In this document: piece after piece, positions 24,793 to 34,788 of the stretch | Numbering within the stretch: position 1 is the stretch's first letter | How the letters are laid out: every line of letters starts with the position of its first letter | From: an uncultured Alphaproteobacteria bacterium | Lineage (GTDB): Bacteria > Pseudomonadota > Alphaproteobacteria > Rhodospirillales > Rhodospirillaceae | Length of the DNA stretch: 64,000 nt | Assembly (NCBI GenBank): GCA_902575965.1 | Contig: CACGTM010000002.1 | Coordinates: 1-64,000, forward strand | Reading direction: 5' to 3' | Position numbers and translations under genes: made by a program | The notes under the pieces: model-generated | Database searches by the model: none | Seen by the model: only the letters and a program-made list of their open reading frames with translations | Told to the model about the DNA's origin: nothing

Positions 24793-27501
24793 CTAATCTG
24801 CTAATTTTCTTAACACATAATGAAGGACTCCACCATTTCTGAAATAATCCATCTCCCCATCCGTATCAATTCTGCATTTAGCAAGAAAGCTTGACCTTGA
24901 GCCGTCAGACCTTTTTATACCAACACTAACTTTTGATCTTGGGCTTAATTTACTCAAACCTAACACTTCAACCTTTTCGGTACCATCCAAGCCTAAGGTT
25001 TTTCTACTTACTTTTTCCTCAAATTCCAAGGGGAGAACACCCATACCAATTAGATTAGATCTATGAATTCTCTCAAAGCTTTCGGCAATAACCACTCTTA
25101 TGCCCAGAAGATTTGTTCCCTTAGCCGCCCAGTCTCTTGAGGACCCTGTACCGTATTCCTTGCCAGCAAAGATAACTAAAGGTACGTTCCTCTGCTTATA
25201 GTCCATTGCAGCATCATATATTGGCATAACTGTTGCGCCAGGATATAGCTTTGTAATACCTCCTTCAGTGCCTGGAACCATTTCATTTCTTAATCTTATA
25301 TTGGCAAACGTACCTCTCATCATTACTTCATGATTTCCTCTTCTCGAGCCGTAGGAATTAAAATCAATTTCATCAACCCCATTATCAATTAAATATTTTC
25401 CAGCGGGGCTATCTGATTTAATTGCTCCTGCAGGTGAAATATGGTCAGTGGTAACAGAGTCCCCTAATATAGCTAAAACTCTTGCATCCCTTATATCATC
25501 GATAGGTTTGGGTTCCTTTGTAATATTATCAAAATAAGGCGGTCTTCTTACATATGTAGAGTCACCTTGCCAATCATATGTTTCACTTTCTGAAACTTTT
25601 ACGTTTTGCCATTCAGTAGGCCCTAAAAATACATCTGAATATCTTTTCTCAAACATTTCCTGAGTAAGATAATTATTTATACAATTGTTTATTTCTTCGT
25701 CACCTGGCCAAATATCCTTTAAGTAAACATCCTTACCCCTGGAGTCTTTACCCAGTGAGCCGTTTGTTATATCAATGTTCATAGTTCCTGCAATGGCATA
25801 AGCAACAACCAGTGGGGGGCTTGCTAAATAATTTGCCTTAATATCTGGGCTTATTCTACCCTCAAAGTTTCTATTTCCAGACAAAACGGAAACAGCAACT
25901 AAATCTGATTGATTTATACTTTTAGAAATATTTAAATCTAATGGCCCTGAGTTACCTATACAGGTTGTGCATCCATACCCTACAACATAAAAACCTAAAC
26001 CCTGTAAGTCCTTGAGAAGCCCAGCTGCTTCAAGATAATCACTAACCACCTGAGACCCAGGAGCCAAGGTTGTTTTAACCCATGGTTTTCTGGATAGTCC
26101 TTTTTCTAGTGCTTTTCTAGCCAGTAAACCTGCCGCAAATAAGACAGAAGGATTAGACGTATTTGTGCATGAAGTAATAGCAGCTATTACAACATCTCCA
26201 TCAGATAATTGATCTTTAGCTTCTGGGCCTGCTAAGTCACTAACTGGTGAGCTTTTAAGTTTGTTCCTCCCAAAGGTTTCTCTTAACTCTTTGGCAAAGG
26301 CCTCCTTTGATTTTGATAAAACAACGCGATCCTGTGGCCTTTTTGGACCGGCAATAGATGTTTCTACCTCACTAAGGTCTAGCTCAAGCTGATCAGTAAA
26401 AATAGGATCTTCCGTGATATCCTCTCTCCACATTCCCTGCCTTTTTGCATACTCCTCAACCAATAAAACTCTCTTTTTGTCTCTCCCGGTAAAGTCTAGA
26501 TATCTGCAGGTTTCAGAGTCTATGGGAAAAAACCCACAAGTAGCACCGTATTCCGGAGCCATATTTGCAATTGTCGCTCTATCTGTTAATGAAAGCTTCG
26601 ACAATCCGGGACCAAAAAATTCTACAAACTTCCCGACAACACCTTTTGCCCGGAGCATCTCTGTAATCTTCAAAACAAGATCAGTAGCTGTTGTCCCAGG
26701 AGTTAATTTTCCTTGAATTTTAAAGCCAATCACTTCTGGGACTAACATTGATAATGGTTGCCCGAGCATCGCGGCTTCTGCCTCAATTCCACCTACACCC
26801 CAACCAAGAACTGCTAGTCCGTTAACCATGGTTGTATGACTGTCGGTTCCTACTAAAGTATCTGGATAAACAACTTTTCTTCCGTTAGAGTCATTCCTCC
26901 ATACCACCTGTGCTAAATGCTCTACATTCACTTGATGACAGATTCCAGTCCCTGGGGGCACAACTCTAAAGTTTGAGAAACCTTTTTGACCCCATCTAAG
27001 AAACTCATATCTCTCAGCATTTCTTTGAAACTCAAACTGAATATTTTTTTTCATAGAGTCTTTAGAACCATATTTGTCTGCAGTGACGGAGTGATCAATA
27101 ACAAGCTCAACTGGAGATAATGGATTAATTTTTTGTGGATCACCACCTAGAGATTTCATTGCTTCTCTCATCGCTGCTAGATCAACAACAGCAGGAACAC
27201 CTGTAAAATCTTGCATTAAGACTCTTGCAGGCCTATACATAATTTCTTGATTTGATTTTCCATCACTCAACCAGCTAGACAAAGATAAAATGTGGTCTAA
27301 TGTGACTGACTCCCCGTCCTGAAATCTTAATAAGTTCTCCAAAATAACTTTAAGAGAAAATGGAAGTCTCGAAAAAGAAGTTTCTGTAGCTTCTTCAATA
27401 GCCTTAATACTATAGTAATCATATTCCTCATCAAAAATCTTTATGTGTCTCTTTGTATCTATTATATTTTTTGCAGAATCTTTCACAAAACTAGCCCTCA
27501 T
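24793..27501 (-). CDS. acnA: Aconitate hydratase A
   Basis: A 902 aa monomeric aconitase, interconverting citrate and isocitrate in the TCA cycle. The three [4Fe-4S] ligands are in ITSCTNTSNPSV and GYGCTTCIGNSGP; the substrate-binding VGTDSHTTMVNGL and the C-terminal swivel domain motif GKEYGTGSSRDWAAKG are clear. The length matches AcnA/IRP1-type enzymes. It starts at ATG 27501, 43 bp from the divergent ccmA; in alphaproteobacteria acnA is often found next to ccmA. Confidence 0.98.
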   Translation of the reverse strand: MRASFVKDSAKNIIDTKRHIKIFDEEYDYYSIKAIEEATETSFSRLPFSLKVILENLLRFQDGESVTLDHILSLSSWLSDGKSNQEIMYRPARVLMQDFTGVPAVVDLAAMREAMKSLGGDPQKINPLSPVELVIDHSVTADKYGSKDSMKKNIQFEFQRNAERYEFLRWGQKGFSNFRVVPPGTGICHQVNVEHLAQVVWRNDSNGRKVVYPDTLVGTDSHTTMVNGLAVLGWGVGGIEAEAAMLGQPLSMLVPEVIGFKIQGKLTPGTTATDLVLKITEMLRAKGVVGKFVEFFGPGLSKLSLTDRATIANMAPEYGATCGFFPIDSETCRYLDFTGRDKKRVLLVEEYAKRQGMWREDITEDPIFTDQLELDLSEVETSIAGPKRPQDRVVLSKSKEAFAKELRETFGRNKLKSSPVSDLAGPEAKDQLSDGDVVIAAITSCTNTSNPSVLFAAGLLARKALEKGLSRKPWVKTTLAPGSQVVSDYLEAAGLLKDLQGLGFYVVGYGCTTCIGNSGPLDLNISKSINQSDLVAVSVLSGNRNFEGRISPDIKANYLASPPLVVAYAIAGTMNIDITNGSLGKDSRGKDVYLKDIWPGDEEINNCINNYLTQEMFEKRYSDVFLGPTEWQNVKVSESETYDWQGDSTYVRRPPYFDNITKEPKPIDDIRDARVLAILGDSVTTDHISPAGAIKSDSPAGKYLIDNGVDEIDFNSYGSRRGNHEVMMRGTFANIRLRNEMVPGTEGGITKLYPGATVMPIYDAAMDYKQRNVPLVIFAGKEYGTGSSRDWAAKGTNLLGIRVVIAESFERIHRSNLIGMGVLPLEFEEKVSRKTLGLDGTEKVEVLGLSKLSPRSKVSVGIKRSDGSRSSFLAKCRIDTDGEMDYFRNGGVLHYVLRKLAD

Positions 27502-27544
27502 ATGAAAGGTTAAATTATAGCGTAATTTAGTTTATTATATATAT

Positions 27545-28186
27545 ATGTCTATTCAACAACCATCAGTAAGTAAATTAATTGTATCAAATTTATCTACCAG
27601 TCGCGGTGGAAAAATGATTTTTGATAAATTGAGCTTTTCCTTGGCGCCTGGAGAGATATTGCTTGTAAAAGGAGAAAATGGGAGCGGTAAATCAACACTG
27701 CTCTCTAATTTAGCTAACATTCTCCCCCCAACATCTGGCAAAATTTGTCTTGAGACAAGAAAAACTCAGAAAGTCCGATATATTGGACACAAACTAGCAA
27801 TTAAAACCACCTTAACTGTGAGGCAGAACTTATCCTTCTGGTGTAAATTATACAATGCAAATAATAAATTTTTTGAAAAAAGTGTAAAAGACTTTTCTCT
27901 ATCACACTTTCTTGATTTCCAAATAAATAAACTTTCAGCAGGATTAATAAAGAGAGTATCCCTAGCAAGGCTTTTAATTGGAGAATCATTGCTTTGGATA
28001 CTTGATGAACCCTATATAAATATGGATAAAAAAAATATTGAACTTTTAAATAAGGTAATAGAAATAAATCTAAATAAAGGCATCATGGTTGTTATTGCTT
28101 CGCATCAGCCAATTCAAATAGATTCTCATAAAAGCCTCGATTTAGCATTTTCACCTCCATATCTTTCAAACTCACAAGAAGATTAG
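27545..28186 (+). CDS. ccmA: CcmA, heme exporter ATP-binding protein
   Basis: A 213 aa ABC ATPase. Walker A is KGENGSGKSTLL, the signature is LSAGLIKRVSLARLL and Walker B is LLWILDEPY. With CcmB and CcmC it forms the complex that releases holo-CcmE during cytochrome c maturation. It is the first of a tightly packed run ccmABCDEFGHI; the ccmB start follows its stop by one base. No clear ribosome-binding site is visible ahead of ATG 27545, where the sequence is an AT repeat. Confidence 0.95.
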   Translation: MSIQQPSVSKLIVSNLSTSRGGKMIFDKLSFSLAPGEILLVKGENGSGKSTLLSNLANILPPTSGKICLETRKTQKVRYIGHKLAIKTTLTVRQNLSFWCKLYNANNKFFEKSVKDFSLSHFLDFQINKLSAGLIKRVSLARLLIGESLLWILDEPYINMDKKNIELLNKVIEINLNKGIMVVIASHQPIQIDSHKSLDLAFSPPYLSNSQED

Positions 28187-28187
28187 A

Positions 28188-28853
28188 ATGTTTCTATTCG
28201 AATTGTTAAAAAATGAAATAAAAATTTCTTCATTAAATAGGGGGGATAGTTTATTTGTAGCAATATTTTTTCTGGTAACTATTAGTCTTTTTCCGCTTGG
28301 CGTTGGGCCAGATACAATTACATTGTCTAGGATAGCACCAGGTATCATTTGGATTATGGCGCTTTTAACCTCAATAGTTTCTCTCGACCGCTTATTGTCA
28401 GATGATTTAGACGATGGAACAACTGAGATGTTAGTCTCATCAAATATTGATTACACGATTATAGCGCTAACAAAAATAATTACACATTGGTTAACTACAG
28501 GTCTTCCAGTGATACTTATGGCACCACTTCTCGGACTAGCATTGCAAATGCAAGGTTCTAGCATAGGCACTCTGATAATTTCTCTTTTTTGCGGAACTCC
28601 AACCTTAAGCTTAATTGGAACATTTGGCTCTGCTTTAACTCTAAATGCAAAACATCGAGGAATCTTAATACCATTATTAGTTTTACCTTTAAATATCCCT
28701 ATATTAATTTTTGGCAGCAGCTGTGTGACTCTAGATAATATTAACTTTGACCCAAATGGTTCATTTTTAGTTATGATAGGAATATTACTCATTGCTATTA
28801 CCCTTTGTCCTTTAGCGATTTCAATTTTACTAAAAATGTCCATAGAAAAATAA
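28188..28853 (+). CDS. ccmB: CcmB, heme exporter membrane protein
   Basis: A 221 aa integral membrane protein with six hydrophobic segments. Family signatures: FLVTISLFPLGVGPD near residue 30, the WIMALLTSIVSLDRLLSDD motif, and a cytosolic DDLDDGTTEML. CcmB is the permease partner of CcmA in System I cytochrome c biogenesis. The start directly follows ccmA; a 53 bp gap leads to ccmC. Confidence 0.95.
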   Translation: MFLFELLKNEIKISSLNRGDSLFVAIFFLVTISLFPLGVGPDTITLSRIAPGIIWIMALLTSIVSLDRLLSDDLDDGTTEMLVSSNIDYTIIALTKIITHWLTTGLPVILMAPLLGLALQMQGSSIGTLIISLFCGTPTLSLIGTFGSALTLNAKHRGILIPLLVLPLNIPILIFGSSCVTLDNINFDPNGSFLVMIGILLIAITLCPLAISILLKMSIEK

Positions 28854-28906
28854 AAGAACATGATTATCTTATTGAAAACCAAACAATAAAAGCTTAAGCA
28901 TTAATT

Positions 28907-29632
28907 ATGCATTTTATGGCCAACCCCAATATATTCTCTAAAATAATGGAAGCCCTAATACCTTGGGTAATCGTTATTTTTGTTTTTTCAGGGACATTAG
29001 GCCTTATTTTTGCTCTATTTATCTCACCACCTGATTACCAACAGGGAGACTCCGTCAGGATCATGTATGTTCATGTCCCTTCTGCGTGGATGGCTCTTTT
29101 TTCATATTTAATGATAGCGCTAGGAAGTTTATCATTTTTGATTTGGAGACACCCAGTCGGTAGCTTAATAGCAAAGGCATCTGCCCCAGTAGGGGCAATT
29201 TTTACAATTTTATGTTTAGTCACAGGTATGATCTGGGGAAAACCAATGTGGGGTACGTATTGGGTATGGGATGCTCGACTAACTTCTATGCTTATTCTAC
29301 TTTTTCTCTTTATTGGTTATATGCTTATTGGAAATGCATTTGAAAACCAAAACCATGGTAACAAGGTTGCCTCAATTTTTGCCTTAGCAGGGTCTATTAA
29401 TTTACCAATAATAAAATTCTCTGTAGATTGGTGGAACACATTACATCAGCCATCGATATTCTCAATGAAGGGAATATCAGTAAGCAATGAAATGTTAACG
29501 CCACTATTTCTTATGGCAATTTGCTTCCAATCATACTATTTATTAATACTATTTATGAATATTAAGAAACAAATAGCTATTATCAAAATAAATAACCATA
29601 TAATTCTTAGTATTTCAAAAAAAGAGAAATAA
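28907..29632 (+). CDS. ccmC: CcmC, heme handling protein of cytochrome c maturation
   Basis: A 241 aa membrane protein with six segments. The tryptophan-rich signature WGTYWVWDARLTSMLILLF and the flanking His residues (in VHVPSAWMAL and WWNTLHQPSIF) form the heme-handling site that loads heme on CcmE. ATG 28907 and 28916 are both possible starts; neither has a strong ribosome-binding site, and the second gives MANPNIF. Confidence 0.96.
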   Translation: MHFMANPNIFSKIMEALIPWVIVIFVFSGTLGLIFALFISPPDYQQGDSVRIMYVHVPSAWMALFSYLMIALGSLSFLIWRHPVGSLIAKASAPVGAIFTILCLVTGMIWGKPMWGTYWVWDARLTSMLILLFLFIGYMLIGNAFENQNHGNKVASIFALAGSINLPIIKFSVDWWNTLHQPSIFSMKGISVSNEMLTPLFLMAICFQSYYLLILFMNIKKQIAIIKINNHIILSISKKEK

Positions 29633-29646
29633 ATCAGAGGTGAAGT

Positions 29647-29823
29647 ATTACTAATCTAACAGAAAATATTAATCGTTTTTTCAACTTTGATAATTATGCT
29701 GGTTCAATATTTTCCTCATATTTCCTAGTCTTAGGATCTCTTTTAATTTTTTTTGTGATTTCACGAAAACTTATGTTAAAGAACAAAAATAAACTAAATA
29801 GATTAATTAATAAGGAAAAGTAA
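29647..29823 (+). CDS. ccmD: CcmD, small membrane protein (ATT start likely)
   Basis: A 58-codon reading frame between ccmC and ccmE. The translation contains FFNFDNYAGSIFSSYFLVL followed by a hydrophobic stretch and the basic ISRKLMLKNKNK, the layout of CcmD, which stabilises the CcmABC-CcmE complex. No ATG, GTG or TTG is available upstream of the conserved part in this frame. A well-formed GAGGTGA ends three bases before ATT 29647, so ATT probably starts translation. The frame stops at TAA 29821. Confidence 0.8.
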   Translation: MTNLTENINRFFNFDNYAGSIFSSYFLVLGSLLIFFVISRKLMLKNKNKLNRLINKEK

Positions 29824-29879
29824 TTGTTTTACCATTTTCCAAATGAGGTAACTCTTGGGAGTATTTAAGGATTAGGTAA

Positions 29880-30329
29880 TTGAAGAAAAAAACTATTCGA
29901 CTTTACTATTTTTTAGTTGGTTTTGTTGCTTTAGTGCTGGGCGCCTCACTAATATTGAATGCTTTTGAAGATGGTATAGTATTTTTTTACTCCCCCACAG
30001 ATCTAAAATTCAAGAAAATTGACAGTAATCAAAAAATAAGAATAGGTGGTTTAGTTAAGCTAGGAACACTTACTCAAAACAATGAATTATTTTCTTTCAA
30101 AGTCACGGACAACGAAGAAAATATCGATGTAAGATTTACTGGAATATTACCTGACTTATTTCGCGAGGGACAAGGAGTTGTGGCAGAAGGGTACCTAATA
30201 AAACCTGGAGAGTTTAATGCCATTGAAATTCTTGCAAAGCATGATGAAAACTACATGCCAAGAGAGGTTGCTGATGCAATTAAAGCCTCAGGTGAGTGGA
30301 GGGGAGATACTGAAAGTGATAAACAATGA
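29880..30329 (+). CDS. ccmE: CcmE, periplasmic heme chaperone
   Basis: A 149 aa heme chaperone. An N-terminal anchor is followed by the beta-barrel with FFYSPTDL, the RIGGLVKLGT motif, and the heme-binding His in ILAKHDENYMP. The start is TTG 29880, which gives MKKKTIRLYYFLVGF, the usual basic-then-hydrophobic N-terminus; there is no closer ATG. Its stop overlaps the ccmF start by 4 bp. Confidence 0.95.
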   Translation: MKKKTIRLYYFLVGFVALVLGASLILNAFEDGIVFFYSPTDLKFKKIDSNQKIRIGGLVKLGTLTQNNELFSFKVTDNEENIDVRFTGILPDLFREGQGVVAEGYLIKPGEFNAIEILAKHDENYMPREVADAIKASGEWRGDTESDKQ

Positions 30330-32311
30330 TACCTGAGATTGGCTTTTTTACATTGTCTCTTTCGCTTGGGGTAGCTTTAATCCAATCTGTCATGCCATTG
30401 ATTGGACTAAAAAAAAATAATCTGACACTTATGTCATTAGCAGACAATGCAGCTATTATGCAAGTTCTATTACTTAGTATATCTTTTGCAACATTAATAC
30501 ACTCTTTCATCAGTTCTGACTTTTCTGTAATTAATGTCTATCAAAACTCACATACTACTAAACCTCTTATATATAAGATTACCGGTGTATGGGGTAATCA
30601 TGAAGGATCTTTATTACTATGGGTGTTAATACTGGCAATTTTTGGAGGCGCGGTTGTATTATTTGGAAATAACTTATCGAAAAGAATAAAAGCGGCCGCA
30701 TTATCTGTTCAAGGAATGATAGGTTTAGGCTTTATTGCATTTATAATTTTTACCTCTAATCCTTTTGAAAGACTAAATCCTGTACCTTTAGATGGAAAAG
30801 GACTTAATCCATTACTTCAAGACCCAGGTTTGGCTATACATCCACCAATGTTATATCTTGGGTATGTTGGTTTTTCTATGGCTTTTTCTTTCGCAATTGC
30901 AGCTTTGATTGAAGGAAAAGTTGATTCTTTGTGGGCAAGGTGGGTTAGGCCGTGGACTTTAGCCGCTTGGACTTTTCTTACCGTAGGCATCGGGCTAGGT
31001 TCTTGGTGGGCATACTATGAGCTTGGATGGGGAGGGTGGTGGTATTGGGACCCAGTTGAAAACGCATCCTTTATTCCATGGCTAACTGGTACTGCATTAA
31101 TCCACTCCCTTGTAGTCTTAGAAAAACGTGATAGCTTAAAAAGCTGGACAATACTCCTAGCAATCGTCACCTTTTCCCTAAGCCTGCTAGGAACGTTTCT
31201 TGTTAGGTCCGGTGTTTTAACTTCTGTGCATGCATTTGCAAGTGATCCTTCTAGAGGTATTTTTATACTTATTCTATTACTTATTACAGTCGGAGGATCT
31301 TTAACTTTATACGCAATAAAAGCACCCAAACTTGACCAAAGTGGAGTTTTTTCTCCTATATCTAGAGAAAGCAGTCTTCTAATTAATAATATTTTTCTTG
31401 CCACATCCGCATCTACTGTTCTTATTGGTACGCTTTATCCTTTGGTTGCAGAGTCAATTGGAATTGGAAAAATTTCAGTAGGACCACCATATTTTAATAT
31501 GGTCTTCATCCCAATTTTTATTCCACTTATTATACTGATGGGTATAGGCCCTTATCTGCCTTGGAGAAAAGCTAAGATTATCAATATATATTTAAACCTT
31601 AAAGTTGTTGTATTACTAACTATAATTTCATTTGTGTTATTCTTCTCGTTTTCAAATTATAAGCTTAACGATTTGGCAGGGTGTGCAGGAATTACACTAT
31701 CTGCATGGGTAATTTTTTCAATCAGTAATGATTTTATAAATAAAATAAAATTATTTAAGAACCCAATTCAAGATTGTCTAAATCGGGCAAGAAATTTAAG
31801 AAGATCCGCTTATGGTATGATGTTTGCTCATATTGGTGTGGGCTTGTTAATTATTGGAATTTCGGGATCAAGTGCATGGAAACAAGAACTTATAGTAAGC
31901 CTTAAGCCTGGAGAAGAGATCAGGATTGCAGGAAACAGAATAATTTTCAAAGAAATAAACTTTCTTAACGCATCAAACTATCAATCCCTAATGGGGGAAT
32001 TTTATCTCGTAGAAAAGCAGGTTCTCATGAAGCCGGAAAGAAGAATTTATAACCAGCCCGAGCAATTAACAACCGAAGCAGCTATTCATAGCAATCTATG
32101 GTCTGATATATATTTGGTTATCGGCGATGGACCAAATAATGAAGGAGCATATACAGTTAGGGCATTTTTTGAACCGTTTATTCCATTCTTGTGGTACGGA
32201 GTCCTTATAATGGGGACAGGTGGTATATTATCCCTTACAGATAGAAGTGTAAAAGTTACACCAAAAAGGTCCAGAAATAATAAGGCAGTTCCTAAAGCAG
32301 GTAGTATATGA
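30326..32311 (+). CDS. ccmF: CcmF, heme lyase subunit
   Basis: A 661 aa protein with about 14-15 hydrophobic segments. The heme-binding WWD signature appears as GGWWYWDPVENASFIPWL, with the flanking HEGS motif (VWGNHEGSLLLW) and His in IHPPMLYLGY. CcmF with CcmH/I attaches heme to apocytochrome c at the periplasmic face. It overlaps ccmE and ccmG by ATGA on both sides, so the block is translationally coupled. Confidence 0.98.
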   Translation: MIPEIGFFTLSLSLGVALIQSVMPLIGLKKNNLTLMSLADNAAIMQVLLLSISFATLIHSFISSDFSVINVYQNSHTTKPLIYKITGVWGNHEGSLLLWVLILAIFGGAVVLFGNNLSKRIKAAALSVQGMIGLGFIAFIIFTSNPFERLNPVPLDGKGLNPLLQDPGLAIHPPMLYLGYVGFSMAFSFAIAALIEGKVDSLWARWVRPWTLAAWTFLTVGIGLGSWWAYYELGWGGWWYWDPVENASFIPWLTGTALIHSLVVLEKRDSLKSWTILLAIVTFSLSLLGTFLVRSGVLTSVHAFASDPSRGIFILILLLITVGGSLTLYAIKAPKLDQSGVFSPISRESSLLINNIFLATSASTVLIGTLYPLVAESIGIGKISVGPPYFNMVFIPIFIPLIILMGIGPYLPWRKAKIINIYLNLKVVVLLTIISFVLFFSFSNYKLNDLAGCAGITLSAWVIFSISNDFINKIKLFKNPIQDCLNRARNLRRSAYGMMFAHIGVGLLIIGISGSSAWKQELIVSLKPGEEIRIAGNRIIFKEINFLNASNYQSLMGEFYLVEKQVLMKPERRIYNQPEQLTTEAAIHSNLWSDIYLVIGDGPNNEGAYTVRAFFEPFIPFLWYGVLIMGTGGILSLTDRSVKVTPKRSRNNKAVPKAGSI

Positions 32312-32874
32312 ATGAGAAAAATAGTTCTTATTGGTATAAAAGATGGACGCTAATTCCCCTAATCTTTGTATTAGTCCTAATAGGTGTCTTTGCAAAAAGA
32401 TTAGTAGATATTGATAATAACAAACCAGCATCATATATCCCTACAGTGCTTCTTAATACCCTTATTCCAGAGATAAATCTAGATCCATTGCCAAACAGAG
32501 GTAAAGGTTTAAACAGTGAACATCTTAGGAAAAAACTAATACTTCTCAATTTCTGGGGGTCATGGTGTGGGGCTTGCCTTATTGAACATGAACTATTAAT
32601 GGAAATTAAGAGAAAAAATATAATCCCAATCCATGGAATAGCATGGCGTGATAAACCAAATGAAAGTATTAATTGGCTAAAAAAATATGGAGATCCATAT
32701 TCATTGGTTGGTCAAGACCCCGAAAGTAAAGCTGCGATAGCATTTGGAGTTACTGGTGCACCTGAAACATTCATGATAAATGAAAATGGAATTATAATTT
32801 ACAAACATACTGGACCCATTACAGAAAAAGTCTGGTTGAATGATTTTCTTCCTCTAATACGAGAATATAAATAA
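32308..32874 (+). CDS. ccmG: CcmG/DsbE, thiol:disulfide oxidoreductase
   Basis: A 188 aa membrane-anchored thioredoxin-fold protein. One N-terminal transmembrane stretch, then the active site FWGSWCGACLIEH and the cis-Pro region FGVTGAPETFMI. It reduces apocytochrome c or CcmH cysteines in the periplasm. It overlaps ccmF by 4 bp; ccmH follows after 2 bp. Confidence 0.96.
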   Translation: MNEKNSSYWYKRWTLIPLIFVLVLIGVFAKRLVDIDNNKPASYIPTVLLNTLIPEINLDPLPNRGKGLNSEHLRKKLILLNFWGSWCGACLIEHELLMEIKRKNIIPIHGIAWRDKPNESINWLKKYGDPYSLVGQDPESKAAIAFGVTGAPETFMINENGIIIYKHTGPITEKVWLNDFLPLIREYK

Positions 32875-32876
32875 AT

Positions 32877-33344
32877 ATGGCTTCACTTACTAAGTTACTT
32901 ACACCTTTATTTTTTATTTTTTTTGTAATCTCTCATAAAGATGCACTTTCAGTGGAGCCAGAAGAAATGCTTAAAGACCCCCAATTAGAAGAAAGAGCTA
33001 GAAAAATTAGCAAACTTCTGAGATGTGTTGTGTGTCAGAATGAATCAATTGATGACTCAAGTGCTGTAATTGCCAGTGACATGAGAAAAATGGTTAGGCG
33101 TAAACTAATAGAAGGTCAATCAGATAATCAAATTATTTCTTATATGAAACAGCGCTATGGTGATTTTGTTTTACTTAAGCCTCAATTTTCTCTAAATAAT
33201 CTTTTTTTGTGGTTCAGTCCTTTTCTAATACTGATTATAGGTATAGGAATATTTTTTAAAAACAAATTTGTTGATAATTTTGAAATATCAAAACCATTAT
33301 CTGAAGATGAATTAGTAAAGCTAGAGAAAATAAACGAAAAGTAA
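32877..33344 (+). CDS. ccmH: CcmH, cytochrome c maturation thioredoxin-like subunit
   Basis: A 155 aa protein with a signal peptide, the conserved LRCVVCQNESIDDS motif holding the redox pair CxxC, the RKLIEGQSDNQI helix, YGDFVLLKPQ, and a C-terminal membrane anchor. It holds apocytochrome c thiols ready for heme attachment. Only the N-terminal CcmH module is present; the TPR part is encoded by the next gene. Confidence 0.96.
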   Translation: MASLTKLLTPLFFIFFVISHKDALSVEPEEMLKDPQLEERARKISKLLRCVVCQNESIDDSSAVIASDMRKMVRRKLIEGQSDNQIISYMKQRYGDFVLLKPQFSLNNLFLWFSPFLILIIGIGIFFKNKFVDNFEISKPLSEDELVKLEKINEK

Positions 33345-33350
33345 TTTGGT

Positions 33351-34784
33351 ATGATTTGGGTTATATTATCTTTCATAAGTATCATTACTATTATTATTAT
33401 ATTGTGGCCAATGGTTACTAATAGAAATTTGGATAGTAATGAAGAATTAATTGCAAAAAACTTTTACAACAAGCAGATTGAAGACTTAGAAAGAGATATT
33501 GACTCTAATCTAATAAGTCAAGAGGAAGCTGAGGATATAAAAATTGAAATTAATAGACGTCTGCTAAAATCCTTTAACTCAGAAAATATAGTTCAGGAAA
33601 TAAATAAACCGCAGACACTTATGTGGTCCTCGATAATAATTACCTTAGGTATTCCGTTTCTAACATTAACAATATACATGAACCTTGGATCACCAGAGTT
33701 TAAAACTTCTGATTCAAGAGAAAGCAATATACCCATAAACGATCATCCCGAAGAAAAAAATGTTAATAATTTAATTTCAACATTATCAAAGCGTCTAGAA
33801 TTAGACCAAAATGATATAGAAGGTTGGCTCTTGTTAGCCAGAACTTATAGGGAAATAAATAATATTGAGAATTCACTAGATGTCTATAGAAAAGCAATTT
33901 CTTTCAACCCAAATACGCTTCCACTCCTTGCTGAATACGGAGAGGCACTTGTGGTAGCAAACAATGGATTTGTAGGTATGGATGCGCAAACACTCTTTTA
34001 TAACATTTTGCGTAAAGATATGAACAATGCTCGTGCAAGATTTTATGTTGGATTATCATTTAGTCAGAATGGTGATCCCAAACAAGCGATTGCTATTTGG
34101 AGGGACTTAACTAAAGACGCCCCCCCTTCTGCACCCTGGCTTAGTATTGTCAGACAAGAAATGAGTAGAGTTGCCTCTGAAGAAGGAATAATGCCCATGA
34201 GTATTACTCCAACCCATCCGCTCACAAATAATTTTCAAGAAAATAAAAAAACAGAAGAATCTACCGAAAATTCGGTTCCAAAACCTGATGAAGAAAATTA
34301 CTTACCCGATGTAAGTAGTATTGCAAATAATTTTTCAGAAGATAACTTAAAGATGATTCAAGAAATGGTAGGAGGGCTTGAGGCTAGACTAGAATTTGGT
34401 GAGGAGAATTACGAAGGCTGGCTTCAGTTAGGTCGCTCATATATTGTACTAAAAAATAATGAGAAGGCAATTAATGCATTTGAGAATGCATCTCGGTTTA
34501 TGCCAAACGAAATTTTTCCATTAGTGCAAATAGCTAACCTGTTAATTAGGGGACTTGGTTCAGGAGATAAGGTTCCTGAAAAATTAGAAGAAATAAATAT
34601 GAAAATTTTAAGTATTAATGGACAGAACCCTGATGGTCTATTTATTGCTGGGTTAATTGCAGAAAAAAAAGGTGACTACCAAAAAGCACTAATTTATTGG
34701 GAAAACCTTTTAAAGGTCTTACCAGAAGATGATAGTGCTATACAATCAATCAAAAAACGTATCTTAGCGTTAAAAAAGGATTAG
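33351..34784 (+). CDS. ccmI: CcmI/CycH, TPR apocytochrome c chaperone
   Basis: A 477 aa protein with two N-terminal transmembrane stretches (about residues 1-20 and 93-110) and an intervening basic/leucine-zipper-like loop (NKQIEDLERDIDSNLIS), then TPR repeats (NDIEGWLLLARTYREI and YEGWLQLGRSYIVLKNNEKA). CcmI captures the C-terminus of apocytochrome c and passes it to CcmF/H. It is the last ccm gene before sco1, 4 bp upstream of it. Confidence 0.93.
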   Translation: MIWVILSFISIITIIIILWPMVTNRNLDSNEELIAKNFYNKQIEDLERDIDSNLISQEEAEDIKIEINRRLLKSFNSENIVQEINKPQTLMWSSIIITLGIPFLTLTIYMNLGSPEFKTSDSRESNIPINDHPEEKNVNNLISTLSKRLELDQNDIEGWLLLARTYREINNIENSLDVYRKAISFNPNTLPLLAEYGEALVVANNGFVGMDAQTLFYNILRKDMNNARARFYVGLSFSQNGDPKQAIAIWRDLTKDAPPSAPWLSIVRQEMSRVASEEGIMPMSITPTHPLTNNFQENKKTEESTENSVPKPDEENYLPDVSSIANNFSEDNLKMIQEMVGGLEARLEFGEENYEGWLQLGRSYIVLKNNEKAINAFENASRFMPNEIFPLVQIANLLIRGLGSGDKVPEKLEEINMKILSINGQNPDGLFIAGLIAEKKGDYQKALIYWENLLKVLPEDDSAIQSIKKRILALKKD

Positions 34785-34788
34785 ATAT

